DNA from: Prinia subflava
Lineage: Eukaryota; Chordata; Aves; Passeriformes; Cisticolidae
Assembly (NCBI RefSeq): GCF_021018805.1
Contig: NC_086251.1
Location: forward strand, 38,882,767 to 38,946,766
DNA length: 64,000 nucleotides
Reading direction: 5' to 3'
Part shown: one piece after another, positions 50,669-60,799 of the stretch
How positions within the stretch are numbered: position 1 is the first letter of the stretch
How the letters are laid out: the number at the start of each line of letters is the position of its first letter
The notes under the pieces: generated by a model
What the model was told of the DNA's origin: nothing
Database searches by the model: none
What the model saw: the letters and a program-made list of their open reading frames with translations, nothing else
Position numbers and translations under genes: made by a program

Positions 50669-53600
50669 CAGTAAATTAAATTTTTCTCAAGCAGTGAGAA
50701 ATATGTTTTTACTTTGAAAATCAGGTCTATACAATGCATTATGTGACCTTTTTTCGTTGTATATGTGTTGCAAAATATCATGTCAGGCTATTGGCTGCCC
50801 CCTCATCTATTAAATATTCTTGTATATCTGAAGAATATCACTGTTACATATGAAACAGCAAAGTTTAAAAATTTCATTTTTGGTTGCTTTTGGATCAATA
50901 AATTATTAGGGACATCATATCTGGAAGCATCTACCAAATTTAAGGACTTCTGCTGGTTATTGTTTAGATTAGTTTGGGTTCTTTAACTATTTAAATTAGA
51001 GAGTTAACGACTGAAGTACTGAATTGTCATACCATTGTCATAAAGGTAGCTAAGGCAGAACAAATGGAGGTAGATAAAACTGTATTTCCTTCACTTAGGT
51101 TTTTCTGGCTGAACAACACTACCTATGACTGTCAGGGTTTTAGCTTTGCTTTGGCTAAGTCCTTAGCTTTCCTGGATACACAGACTGGTTTGAAAATATG
51201 ACTAATTTTAATTTTAACAGGCTTTTGCTACTTTTCCTGATATACTACATGAAAAATTAAGAGGCAAAAAAGAGCAAAGATGCTGAAGAAGCGATGTGTT
51301 CTTTGTTGCTTCACTGGGCTGTTCCAGTGTTAGTTGAAACAAAAATCCATTACAAATTTCCTTATCATAATGGAGCTTTCATAACACATATTGAAAACAT
51401 GGTATGTGGGAATATTTTGTGTGGAACTATCATAAAGTACACATTTTTTTGCTTAAAACAATTATTATGAAGACACTAGTCATGACTGGGTAATGAAAAA
51501 TGAGTTGATCTTTTTATTTAAATGTAATAGACTACCCAAGAGTACTCTAGTATATCTAGTCATCATCACACTCCCAGCAACGAGCAAAGAAAAACGTAAA
51601 ATACAGGAGGTATGCTACATAGTTTGTAATGTGTGCAATAATTATTGTTACATCTTTGAAATTTACATTTTGAATTATGGAAAGGGAAATTTTTAATACT
51701 TTACTGAGTCTGCTGTCTTCTCTATCTTCTGCTAAGACAAGCTTGCTTTATACTGTGAATCTAATTAGCTATACCTTGAAAAAACTGAAGGACATATTGC
51801 TCATGTAGGAAATAACTCTTGATTTCATGTAATGTCCTGAGATGGCTGAAAGCTAGAAGCTAGTCCCATGGGTTCCACTCATTGAGACAGCCAAATTTTT
51901 TATTTGCAGAGTGACATATATCTCTGGGAGACACACAGTTTGTTTGTGCAAAGCAACTGGCTTAAGAGAATATAGTTCAGCAGAGAACCTATCCAAAGAT
52001 TTTTTTAGCTTTCATGCAATGTGAGAACCTCAAACTTAGAGGACCACTAAACCACTCTCCAACCCAAATAAGAACACATTGGTTCTCAAGCAAGTTCAGA
52101 ATTGAGTTAGAATGTATGTTTTCTGTGGTAGATAAGCCTCATTCAAAAGTCCAAAGATATCTGAACTTTCACAGAAAATATTGTGGTAGACAGAGAGCAT
52201 GTCAGGCTGCCAAGATTACATGGCAAATATGACATTGCAGTGTAATACATTATTACCATCACTGATGTGAAGCCTATGCTTTTACCAGTGCATAAACTCA
52301 TGGAATTTGTTTCTAATGTCACTGAGTAAATTAACATGAAAAATTCTGTATACAGCACTAATAGCAATACTTTTGATTTACCAAATATTCATTCTAGAAG
52401 CTGTGTTTTTTTGTTCATTGACAATTTTTACATTTGTTCTACTCAATTTGTGGGCTAGTTGTTCTTCTGTCAAAGAGATCCATTAAGAAGACATGCTAGA
52501 GGATGAAGAAAAAAGAAAGCTTATTAAAAAGAGAATTATCCCTTTACATAGAATATGACATGGGTGTGTTTCTTATAGTAACCAGCAAATTTATTTTATA
52601 GTCATTCCTTCTAAAGATATATGAAGTATAAACTGACTGCATTGAACTCAGGACTGCAGCCAAAAAACCTTGGACACAAGACACCTTAATGAAGTGGAAG
52701 GAGTTTTGAAACGCACACAGACTGCAGAATCAGACCTAAACAAGATGCAAGGATTACAAATTTAATTTTAATCCATTGTTGCAAGTCATCCAAAAGAAAT
52801 TCTATTTATTACAAAAAAAAAAAAATTCAAAGAAGCTCCAAACACTATTAAGATGTAAAATTTGTGGAAAACACTTGCTAATAATTTAAGTTTTGTGAAA
52901 GAATCCTTCTTTTCTGAGGCCATTCAGTTACATGGCCTAAGTAAAAGAACCATACTTGTCTTCAGACTATGTCATTTCACTACCCAAGAATTCAGCCTTT
53001 CCAGTTGCAATCCTGTTAATGTGCACTTTAGAGAAGGAAGAATAAGTGGCTAGGAGGAAATAAGTGTGCAGGGAGAGAACTCACACAGCACAGGAAAGTT
53101 TTAGATCAAGTAAGCAGAAGTCATATAATCTAAATTAATTATCCAAGCTTTTCTCTTGGTCAAGTGTTTAGAGAGTTGGACTGGAAGTTCCAATATTCAG
53201 GGTATAAACTTCCAGCTCGGCTCTAGGGAAATGCGTGCTGAAGCTTATTAATTCTTCTGAAACAAACTGTTCCTAATAGGTTCTGGCTGTCGGAACTTCC
53301 CATGCTTTCTCTGAAAGTGTTTTAATTTCATATTCACAAGACTTCTCCCACGTTAGCAAGTGAAGCACAAAAATTTCAATCCACTTAAAACTCAATGCAG
53401 GAATCTGGAAGGCCCAAGAGAAAGAATTTTGCATCTCTCTTTTCAGAGCACAAAACCTTTAAAATGTGTAAATAAAGCTCCAATTAGGTTTACCATTCTA
53501 GAGGATAATGAGAAGTGCCCATCAAATATGCTACATTCTTAAAATGTTTTGATTTAGCAGGCAAAATTCAAACTATCGTAGTAGCTTCCAGAGTAAAACC

Positions 53601-53675
53601 TGATTGCACTTGCATGTCACACTCACAAAAAAGCAGGGGGGAAAAAAGAAAAGGATCGACACCCCACCACTCCTC

Positions 53676-53706
53676 AACACACACATACACTCACACACAC
53701 ACACAA
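53676..53706. repeat. Imperfect CA microsatellite
   Basis: Two CA runs are separated by TACACT, giving about 12 units in all. It creates the low-complexity threonine/histidine frames on the plus strand and cysteine/valine frames on the minus strand. Confidence 0.9.
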
Positions 53707-53899
53707 ACCATAAAGCTCTAATTGGAAAGCTTCCATCATCTGAGTACTTGCTTCCTGGCATACATGAAATGATCAGTGGGGAAAGCAGGGTCAATCGAGA
53801 CAGACTGAGAGTGAAATTAAAATAATAAAATGTCTAAACATTTAACTGCAAATAGGAAATCTTTATACCCACCCACACCCTATTCTGTACCATAAAACT

Positions 53900-54560
53900 A
53901 AGGCAACAATTATTCATATACCTCCAAGTAATTTGCAGGCTCCATACAAAAATCTCATTTAAAATAAGAAATTGCTATTTCTGCACATTTATTCTTCCCA
54001 AATGCTGGCTAATTGCTGCAATGGCCATTATAAAGAATAATTTTCGCTTAGTGAAAAAAAAAAAAAAAGAGGAATGAAGAGAACATTTTCTGGTTTTGTT
54101 CCTCTGCGGAGGCTCTATTCAGTGAATCCTGAATGCACAGCGTTTCACTGCTACATTTATTATGCTGAGAGGTCAAGTATTACACAGCATCTTGTATTAC
54201 GCTTTGCATGCTAAGTATTTCACTTCACAAATTGACCCTTCGGTGTACTTACTACATAATGCTCTAAAAACCCAGCTAAAACGCAGGACAATTAGCAATA
54301 CTTTGGCTCACGCTTAACAATGGGGACACCAATGTAGGTGATTGCATTTACAGTGTTGCTTTCTTCACAAAACATTTTTGACACATTAAAGGTACTTTGA
54401 AATTGTGCAGTACCAGTCGCCTCTCTCGTGAATGGCTTTTCCAGCATGTACCGAGAGAAACAGTTACTGTAGTTTAGGGCTTAATTGAAAATAATTCAGA
54501 CACGGCCCTATGAAGCACCAATTAGAGAGATATTATATCATAAAAAGCTGTAATATCCAT
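53900..54560. promoter_or_regulatory. Strong candidate conserved block upstream of a CpG island
   Basis: About 650 bases of even, non-repetitive sequence lead up to the GC-rich region. Motifs include CAATTATTCATA, GGCTAATTGCTGCAATGGCC, TATAAAGAATAATTTTCGC, ATTTATTATGCTGAGAGGTC, GGACAATTAGCAATAC, GGCTTAATTGAAAATAATTC and GCACCAATTAGAGAG. Interspersed CpGs (CGGTGTACTT, AACGCAGG, CAGTCGCC, ACCGAGAG) in AT-rich DNA suggest strong constraint, since free CpGs decay. No open frame is present. One poly(A) run breaks it at 54,056-54,068. Confidence 0.5.
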
Positions 54561-54753
54561 TTTCAGGCTTGTTCACCTGCCAAACAAAGTAGGACACGGC
54601 TTAAAAAAGGAACCGATCTGCAACTCCGGAGAGCGGGATGTTTAGGGAGGAGGAGGAGGAGGGCGGCGGCCGACTGCGGGAGCAGCGCCAGGTGCGCCCG
54701 CCTAGGGGGCACGGAGCCCTGCACGGCCGCGGCCCCGGCTGGGAGCGGGAGGT

Positions 54754-54828
54754 GCGGGATGCAGTGCCGGGCTTTGGCGCGGGATGCAGTGCCGGGATCC
54801 GGCGCGGGATGCAGTGCCGGGTTTTGGC
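54754..54828. repeat. 25-bp GC-rich minisatellite, three copies
   Basis: Three consecutive units start with GCGGGATGCAGTGCCGGG at 54,754, 54,779 and 54,804. They differ only in the 7-base tail (CTTTGGC, ATCCGGC, TTTTGGC). It lies inside the CpG island. Confidence 0.93.
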
Positions 54829-55114
54829 TCCAGACCCTCCTGAACTACAACGGCGGGCGCGGCGCGCAGGGGAGCGCGGCCGGGGGCAGGGCGCCGCCGG
54901 GGAAACTCCCGGGGCAGGGAAAATGAAAGCACCCGAAATTGTGGAGGTTTTTTTTGTTTTGTTTTGTTTTTTGTTTTTTAAACTATTATTATTTATAGCT
55001 GTAATCATGGAAACAAACAGAACCCTCCATTACCGCCGGCGGCTCGGCGCGTCCCCGTGCCTCCCGCTTCCACCCCCAATCCCCCCCCATCACCCCCCCG
55101 CCTGGCACTTCTCG

Positions 55115-55270
55115 AGAGCGGCAATTTCTTTTGGTTCATTGTGAGCAGAAAACAAACAAACATAAACTTATCGCCCCGAAAATTTTGTATTTCTCGTGTC
55201 AAGCTGCTAATAAAGCGACATTAATGGATCAGCTCCGCGAAGTGTCTCTTCACCGCCTTTAAAGTATCTT
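55115..55270. promoter_or_regulatory. Conserved-looking AT-rich element inside the CpG island
   Basis: Sequence including TTTTGGTTCATTGTGAGCAG, CATAAACTTATCGCCCCG, TTTTGTATTTCTCGTGTC, GCTAATAAAGCGACATTAATGG and TTTAAAGTATCTTTCGAGTG. It keeps several CpGs in AT-rich context and lacks repeats. The texture fits an ultraconserved-type promoter-proximal element. Inference only. Confidence 0.45.
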
Positions 55271-55446
55271 TCGAGTGCTTCGGGGAAGCCGAGGCGGGCC
55301 CACTCCCCGCCGCCTCCGCCGCCCCTGCTGGGGCCGCCGCCCGCTGTGGGCACCCCCGCGCCGCGCACCGGGCGGCCCCACCGTCCCGGTAAACGGCGAT
55401 CCGCCGGGGTGGCCTGTAATTCACTGGCCGCACTCGCCGACAATAC

Positions 55447-55523
55447 TATTTTATTTTATTTTATTTTATTTTATTTTATTTTATTTTATTTTATTTTATT
55501 TTATTTTATTTTATTTTATTTTT
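55447..55523. repeat. Pure (ATTTT)n pentanucleotide array
   Basis: About 15 uninterrupted TATTT/ATTTT units over 77 bases sit between CpG-rich flanks. Uninterrupted arrays of this length are expected to be polymorphic. Confidence 0.98.
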
Positions 55524-55683
55524 ACTGTAAAAAAACGGAAAGCGCAGCCGGGGAGCGCGGCCAGCACACCAGCCCTGTGCGGTGCCTCGGCCGCGGTGCC
55601 GCCGCCACCGCCGGGCCTCGCCCTGCCCCGGGCGCGCTCCTCCTTCGGGGCGGTGTTACCACCTTAGTGCGGTCGGGCCGACA

Positions 55684-55830
55684 GGCGCCATCCTGACGGC
55701 GGAGCCCGGGCAGCACCTCACGGCCACCATTTCACTTTGCCCGCATGGGCGGTATTCCGTCGCCGCAGGGCCTCTGGGCTGCCACGGCCGTGCTCCGGCT
55801 GGGCAGGACCGCACAGCAGCCATTTTGCTG
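55684..55830. promoter_or_regulatory. Cluster of three YY1-like sites
   Basis: CGCCATCCTGACGG (55,686), GGCCACCATTTCAC (55,722) and CAGCCATTTTGCTG (55,818) each carry the CCAT core in YY1-like context on the same strand. CpG-island promoters often carry such sites close to the transcription start, where YY1 helps fix the start. Only the third is close to the full CCATTTTG consensus. Confidence 0.4.
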
Positions 55831-55979
55831 CCTGAGGCAGGGCACATACCTGCAGGCCGCTGTTGCAGTGTCTCAGGCAGAGAAGCACCTCACAGTGACC
55901 GGTTTACCTCCTCTGGCGAGGGTGACTGCCTTTGGGGCATCATGACCGAGCCTCGAGGAGGGTGAGGGATATGTGTAGG

Positions 55980-58540
55980 GGTTCCAGCCATGTCTAAGCT
56001 GATTAACAGAGCCCCAGACTTCAAGTGTCCTGCACAGAACAGTGTCCCCTCCCAACATACCCTTATCACTTAACCGGGTGCAGTGTGGGCTTGAATCACT
56101 GTCCAGGGCTAGAAGAGAGTGCTGAAAGAGCCTAAAGGTCATTCTAGTTCAGTGTTTCCTAGGACACTCGCTTTTGGACTGAGCTGCTGGGAGGGTGTGT
56201 GCAGTCATAGGAATTTCCCTTTCATTCAGCTCTCAACTACTCCTCTGCACCTGGAGGTGCCAGGAGAGCATCATCCTTGGGGCCAGCCCTGCAGAGAACC
56301 TGTCTTTGGCCTGTGAGAAAGGCACATTGTTACTGTAGCTACGTGTTTTATTAACTAGACCATTTCTAAGATTTACCAGGATATTTCTAATCCATTAATC
56401 TCTTCCTATTTGATGGCATCTAAAAACAAGGTAGAGAGAAGACTCAGGTGTAAGGTAGTTAAACTCCCCTTAATACACCTGAAGTCAGGTTTTTACTGGG
56501 GTATGCAGTGTGTCTCCTGCCTGCTCTTCAGTCCATGCTCACAATAGTGTTCCTGCCTCCTTTGCAGCCAGTGATGAAAGGGTGAAATCCAGTGTCAACA
56601 CAACTGATGGAGAGAAGATTTTCACTGTGGCTTCCTGAAAAGATGGTGAATGGGTACCTCAGGCTGTGCCCTTGTGAAAATACATGCCCTCAAGAGGAAC
56701 AACAAAGCCTGCTGTAAAGGAAGGCAATGCAGAATTGCAACACATCTGATGCCTCTTCTCTCAGCTTTTCCCAATCCACATATTCTTTTCCTTTCTCCTT
56801 TTCCTCAAAGCCTGGCATCAGGTCTTTAGCACTGTCCTGGCAACACAAGTGGTGCTAAGATCATGGTATGAGGGAGGAGGACTAGTAACAGCAGGAAACT
56901 AAAGCTAAATGATGGGGAGGGAGGGGAATGCTGGCGGCAGGGAGCTGTACATGTACAGTCTGGGCAGCACTATCCATCCTCCTGCAATCCCAGCTCCTGC
57001 TACTTCATGTGCTTAAGAGACATCCTGTAAATGATAAAGCGGAGTGTTTCCTCTGAAGTGAACTGATAAAATAGCACATTTCAATGGAATGTGGTTCTAT
57101 CAGTGCTCCTCTGTCTTGCTCTTGAGACAGTCTTCATGCATAAAGTACTGTTGTTTGTGAAGAGCAAGAGCTTCGAGGGCTGACAGCAGCTGTAAACTGT
57201 AGTGGCCCTGCTTTAGCAAGTGCAAAGTCACATGTTTTCCTCTAGTAAGGACTTTTTTGGAGCTGCACATAGCAGTGAGTCATGCTTTTTTGTCATACTT
57301 AAATTTGTGACAGCTCACTTCAGGTCAGGCAACTTAATACTTTCACATGAATGGTCTGTGTGGTTCAATTTTGGCTGTGCCAGTATGATCTGACAGCAAA
57401 CTTTTAGCACCTGCATATAGGCATACCTGTCTTAACACTAAATTATACACACTGAAGGCATTTTTTTCCTTGTTTTCTCCTTAAATATCTCAGTTAAACT
57501 ATGCTGAAAAAATTACGTCGTAGCCCGTTGCATAGACTGAAGAAATAATTAGAGAGTCAAAAGAAATATTCTTTTTGAGAACAGAAAGAGTCACGGCTGG
57601 TTTTAGAGTAAAAATATGTTATTTACAAATCTGGGGGAAAAAATAGAAAGCAAATATTTTGGACAAGTTAATAACAAATATAAGGAACCAAACGTACAAG
57701 TCTTTCTGAAAAGTCCTTTCTTTATGGGCAAATGATGGTGAGTGATGATGTGAAGGAGCATTGTGTGATGATGATTTTCATACTCTGCTTTATAATTATA
57801 AAGTACAAATTAATTATATTCTCTATGGTCACAGACTGCAGCTGTTTTAACTCATTCTTCTTACTGTGGTGTTAGGTAGACTATTGGAAGTGCACAGCAG
57901 TTATGTGTTTCGGCAGTCAAAGCTACTGAAAGTAAAAACCTTCTCTGCTGCTCATGCAGAAATAACCCAAAGTGCAGCAAACTAAGCTTTATGTTTGAGG
58001 TTTTTATGTATGGTATGAAATAGGTACTTGCAGAGACCTGCTGCAGGGCTCTTGTTGAGAGGCCTATGTGACATGCAGTGGGGTTCATAAAATGTGACAT
58101 AGCTGGCTTTAACCAAAACAGGTTTTTCATGTACCTTCCAGAGGAAAGCATTTTTCTGCAGCTCAGTTAATGCAACCTCATAGCTGATAGTGTGTGTCTG
58201 GTTTTATGGAAGTCAGTATTTGATACTACATCAGTATACCTATGTCATTCTGGTGCAGCCTATATCTCATTGCACCTTGTTTGTACTTTTGTGTCCTTTG
58301 TTTTAAAGCAATAGTTGACATAAGAATCACTTAAATATTGGTAAGGGTTGGTTTTCACCATGACAAGCTAGCTAAGTTAGCTGCAATAGCCACAACATGG
58401 TGTTGGATGGATAAATGCCCCAGCAACACAATGCTTGACAGAATGATGCATGTGTTGATTAGTCCGGTGAAAAGTACTGTCAATTGTACCATCAAGCTTA
58501 ATGAAATCATGGTGAAATATTTTTGAGAAACTTTTTTGTG
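55980..58540. other. Non-coding sequence downstream of the CpG island
   Basis: GC falls back to background. No exon or domain is recognised. The frames at 57,861-58,151 (minus) and 58,338-58,526 (plus) have no signature. Confidence 0.5.
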
Positions 58541-58549
58541 TCTGTCATG

Positions 58550-60790
58550 GTAGAATGCGTGGAGGACAACTTTTTGTCGCAGCTGGTGAGTGAGCCCACC
58601 AGAGGAGAGACTATGTTAGACCTGTTGCTAGCAAATAGTGATGGGCTGGTGGAAGATGTGGTGGCTGGAGACTGCTCGGAGCATAATGATCATGAAATTA
58701 TGGAGTTCTCAATATTTGGTGAAATCAGGAGGAACATCAGAAAGACTTTTATATTGGACTCCTGGAGGGCAGACTTTGGCTTATTTAGGAGAGTTATTCA
58801 GAGAGTTCATTGGGAAGCAGCCCTTAAAAGCAAAGGAGTTCAGGAAAGGTGGGAGTGCTTCAAAACAGAGGTCTTGAGGGCACAGGAACAGACTGTCCCG
58901 GTGTGCTGAAAGATGAGTCGATGAGGCAAATGTCCAGCAATGAGGTTTTGAAGGAACTTAAGAATTAAAAGAGGATGTATCATCTTTGGAAGGAGGATCA
59001 GGTCTCTCAGGAAGTATTTAAGGGGGTTGCTAGGGCATGTGGGAAAAAAATTAGGGAGGCCAAAGGTCAGTTCGAACTTAATTTGGCAACTTTTGTAAGG
59101 ATAATAAAAAATGTTTTTACAAATATATTAAAGGCAAAAGGAAGGGTAAGACCAACCTTTTTCTCCACTGTATGTGGGAGGGAACTTAGTAACTGCAGAT
59201 GAGGAGAAGGCGGAGATGCTTAACACCTTCTTTGCCTCAGTCTTTAGTGGGAAGACAGCTTGTCCTCAGGACAACTGTCCTGGGGTTGGTAGATGGTGTC
59301 AGGGAGCAGAATGGTCCCCCTATTATCCAGGAGGAGGCAGTCAGAGAACTGCTGAGCCACTTGGATGTTCATAAACCTGTGGGACCAGATGGGATCCATC
59401 CTGGCAGATGAGCTTGCAAAGACACACTCCATCATTTACCAACAGTCCTGGCTCACTGGTGAGGGTCCAGATGACTGGAAGCTGGCCAGTGTGAATTCCA
59501 TTCACAAAAAGGGTGGGAAGGAGGATCCTGGTAATTATAGGCCAGTTAGCCTGACCTCAGTACCCGGTAAGTTAAAGGAACAGTTTATATTCAGTGTCAT
59601 CACACAGTGCATATGGGATGGCCAGGGCATCAGGCCCAGCCAGCACAGGTTTGGGAGGGGTAGGTCGTGTTTGACCAACCTCGTCTCCTTTTATGACCAG
59701 GTGACCTGCCTGGAGGATGTGGGAACAGCTGTTGTTGTTGTCTGTTTGGACTTCAGCAAGGCCTTTGACACTATCTCCCACAGCACACTCCTGGAAAAGC
59801 TGGCAGCCCATGGCTTGGACAGGAGCACTCTTTGCTGTGTTAGGACCTGGCTGGATGGCAGAGCCCAGAGAGTGGTGGTGAACAGTGCTGCAGCCAGCTG
59901 GCAGCCAGACACCAGTGATGTCCCACCAGTGATGTGCTGGGGCCAGCTCTGTTCAATATTTTTACTGATGACATCAATGAGGATATTGAGTCTTTCATTA
60001 GTAAATTTGCAGATGACACTAAGGTGGGAGTGTGTGTCACTCTGTTGGAAGGTAGGAGGGCTCTGCAGAGAGACCTGGAATGGTTGGATGGATGGGCAGA
60101 GTCCAGTAAGATGAAATTTAATAAGTGCCAAGTCCTGCATTTTGGCCACAATAACCCGCTGCAATGTTATAGGCTGGGGACGGTGTGGCTGGACAGTGCC
60201 CAGGCAGAAAGGGACCTGGGGGTGCTGGACATGAGCCAGCAGTGTGCCCTGGTGGCCAAGTAGGCCAAGGGCATCCTGTCCTGGATCAGGAGGAGTGTGG
60301 CCAGCAGGAGCAGGGAGGTCATTCTTCCCCTGTACTCAGCACTGGTGAGGCCACACCTCGAGTGCTGTGTCCAGTTCTGGACCCCTCCATTTAGGAAGGG
60401 CGTTGAGACACTTGAGCATGTCCAGAGGAGGCAACGAGGCTGGAGAGGGACTTGGAGCACAAGCCCTGTGAGGAACGACTGAGGGAGCTGGAGTTGGTCT
60501 CTTTCTCCAGGCATAAACTGACAGAGTGAGAAGAGTCTGAAGAGAGTCTCTCTGAAGAGAGTCTGAAGCTGTGCCAAGGGAAATATAGGTTGGATATTAG
60601 GAAAAAGTTTTTTATGGATAAAGTGATAAAATACTGGAATTGTCTGCCCGGGGAAGTGGTGGAGTCACCATGACTGGATGTGGCACTCGAGGCCATGCTT
60701 TAGTTGAGGTGTTAGGGCATGGGTTGGACTCAATGGTCTTGAAGGTCTCTTCCAACCTAGTGATTCTGTGATTCCTGTGATTCTGTAATC
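58550..60790 (+). mobile_element. 5'-truncated, frame-broken avian CR1 LINE
   Basis: CR1 ORF2 encodes an AP-type endonuclease and a reverse transcriptase for target-primed insertion. The C-terminal endonuclease part begins near 58,550 (VECVEDNF) and runs to a stop at 58,907. The linker continues at 58,975 (MYHLWKEDQ). Reverse-transcriptase blocks follow: GPDGIHP near 59,383, PGNYRPVSLTS near 59,527, motif A FSKAFDTISHS near 59,752 and motif C FADD at 60,006-60,017. A C-terminal block ([19 protein letters not shown]) follows near 60,315 after an in-frame stop at 60,261. The reading frame shifts at least five times (2, 1, 2, 0, 1, 0 modulo 3), so no active protein is possible. The 3' UTR ends in the tandem TGATTCTG-type tail at 60,761-60,790. 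ORF1 and the N-terminal endonuclease are absent, as is usual for CR1. The 5' edge is uncertain by about 40 bases. Confidence 0.93.
60761..60790 (+). repeat. CR1 3'-terminal octamer repeats
   Basis: TGATTCTG, TGATTCC, TGTGATTC and TGTAATC variants form the short tandem tail that ends avian CR1 copies and marks the 3' boundary of this insertion. Confidence 0.85.
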
Positions 60791-60799
60791 AAGTTTTAA

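Larger units (their letters stand above)
49190..53890. other. Long non-coding stretch
   Basis: No gene is recognised. Frames such as 49,162-49,404 are hydrophobic only because the DNA is T-rich. Simple repeats inside are annotated separately. A run of 13 A lies at about 52,813. Confidence 0.5.
54620..55970. promoter_or_regulatory. CpG island, likely promoter or regulatory hub
   Basis: This is the only GC-rich, CpG-dense region of the window, in three parts: 54,640-54,920, 55,020-55,440 and 55,530-55,960. It has multiple GGGCGG/CCGCCC-like boxes and GGCGC runs. It is broken at 54,945-55,005 by a T-rich tract, at 55,115-55,230 by a conserved-looking AT-rich segment, and at 55,447-55,523 by an ATTTT array. 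Open frames across it (54,510-54,926, 54,638-55,144, 55,275-55,667 and 55,582-55,965 plus; 54,601-55,008 minus) are what GC-rich DNA gives by chance, and none shows a domain. A weak exon-like start exists at 55,944 (ATGACCGAGCCTCGAGGAG before a GTGAGG donor-like site). The orientation of any transcript cannot be decided. Confidence 0.75.

Noticed and set aside
53573..53825. Low-complexity frames with runs of His/Thr or Cys/Val
   Set aside because: They are translations of the CA microsatellite.
54510..55965. Several 100-168-codon frames across the CpG island
   Set aside because: GC-rich DNA has few stop codons. The products are arginine/proline/glycine/alanine-rich, occur in several frames on both strands at once, and include translations of the ATTTT and 25-bp repeats.
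55944..55965. First coding exon ending at a GTGAGG donor
   Set aside because: Only about seven codons support it. The ATG and donor-like site are too short to distinguish from chance in GC-rich DNA.
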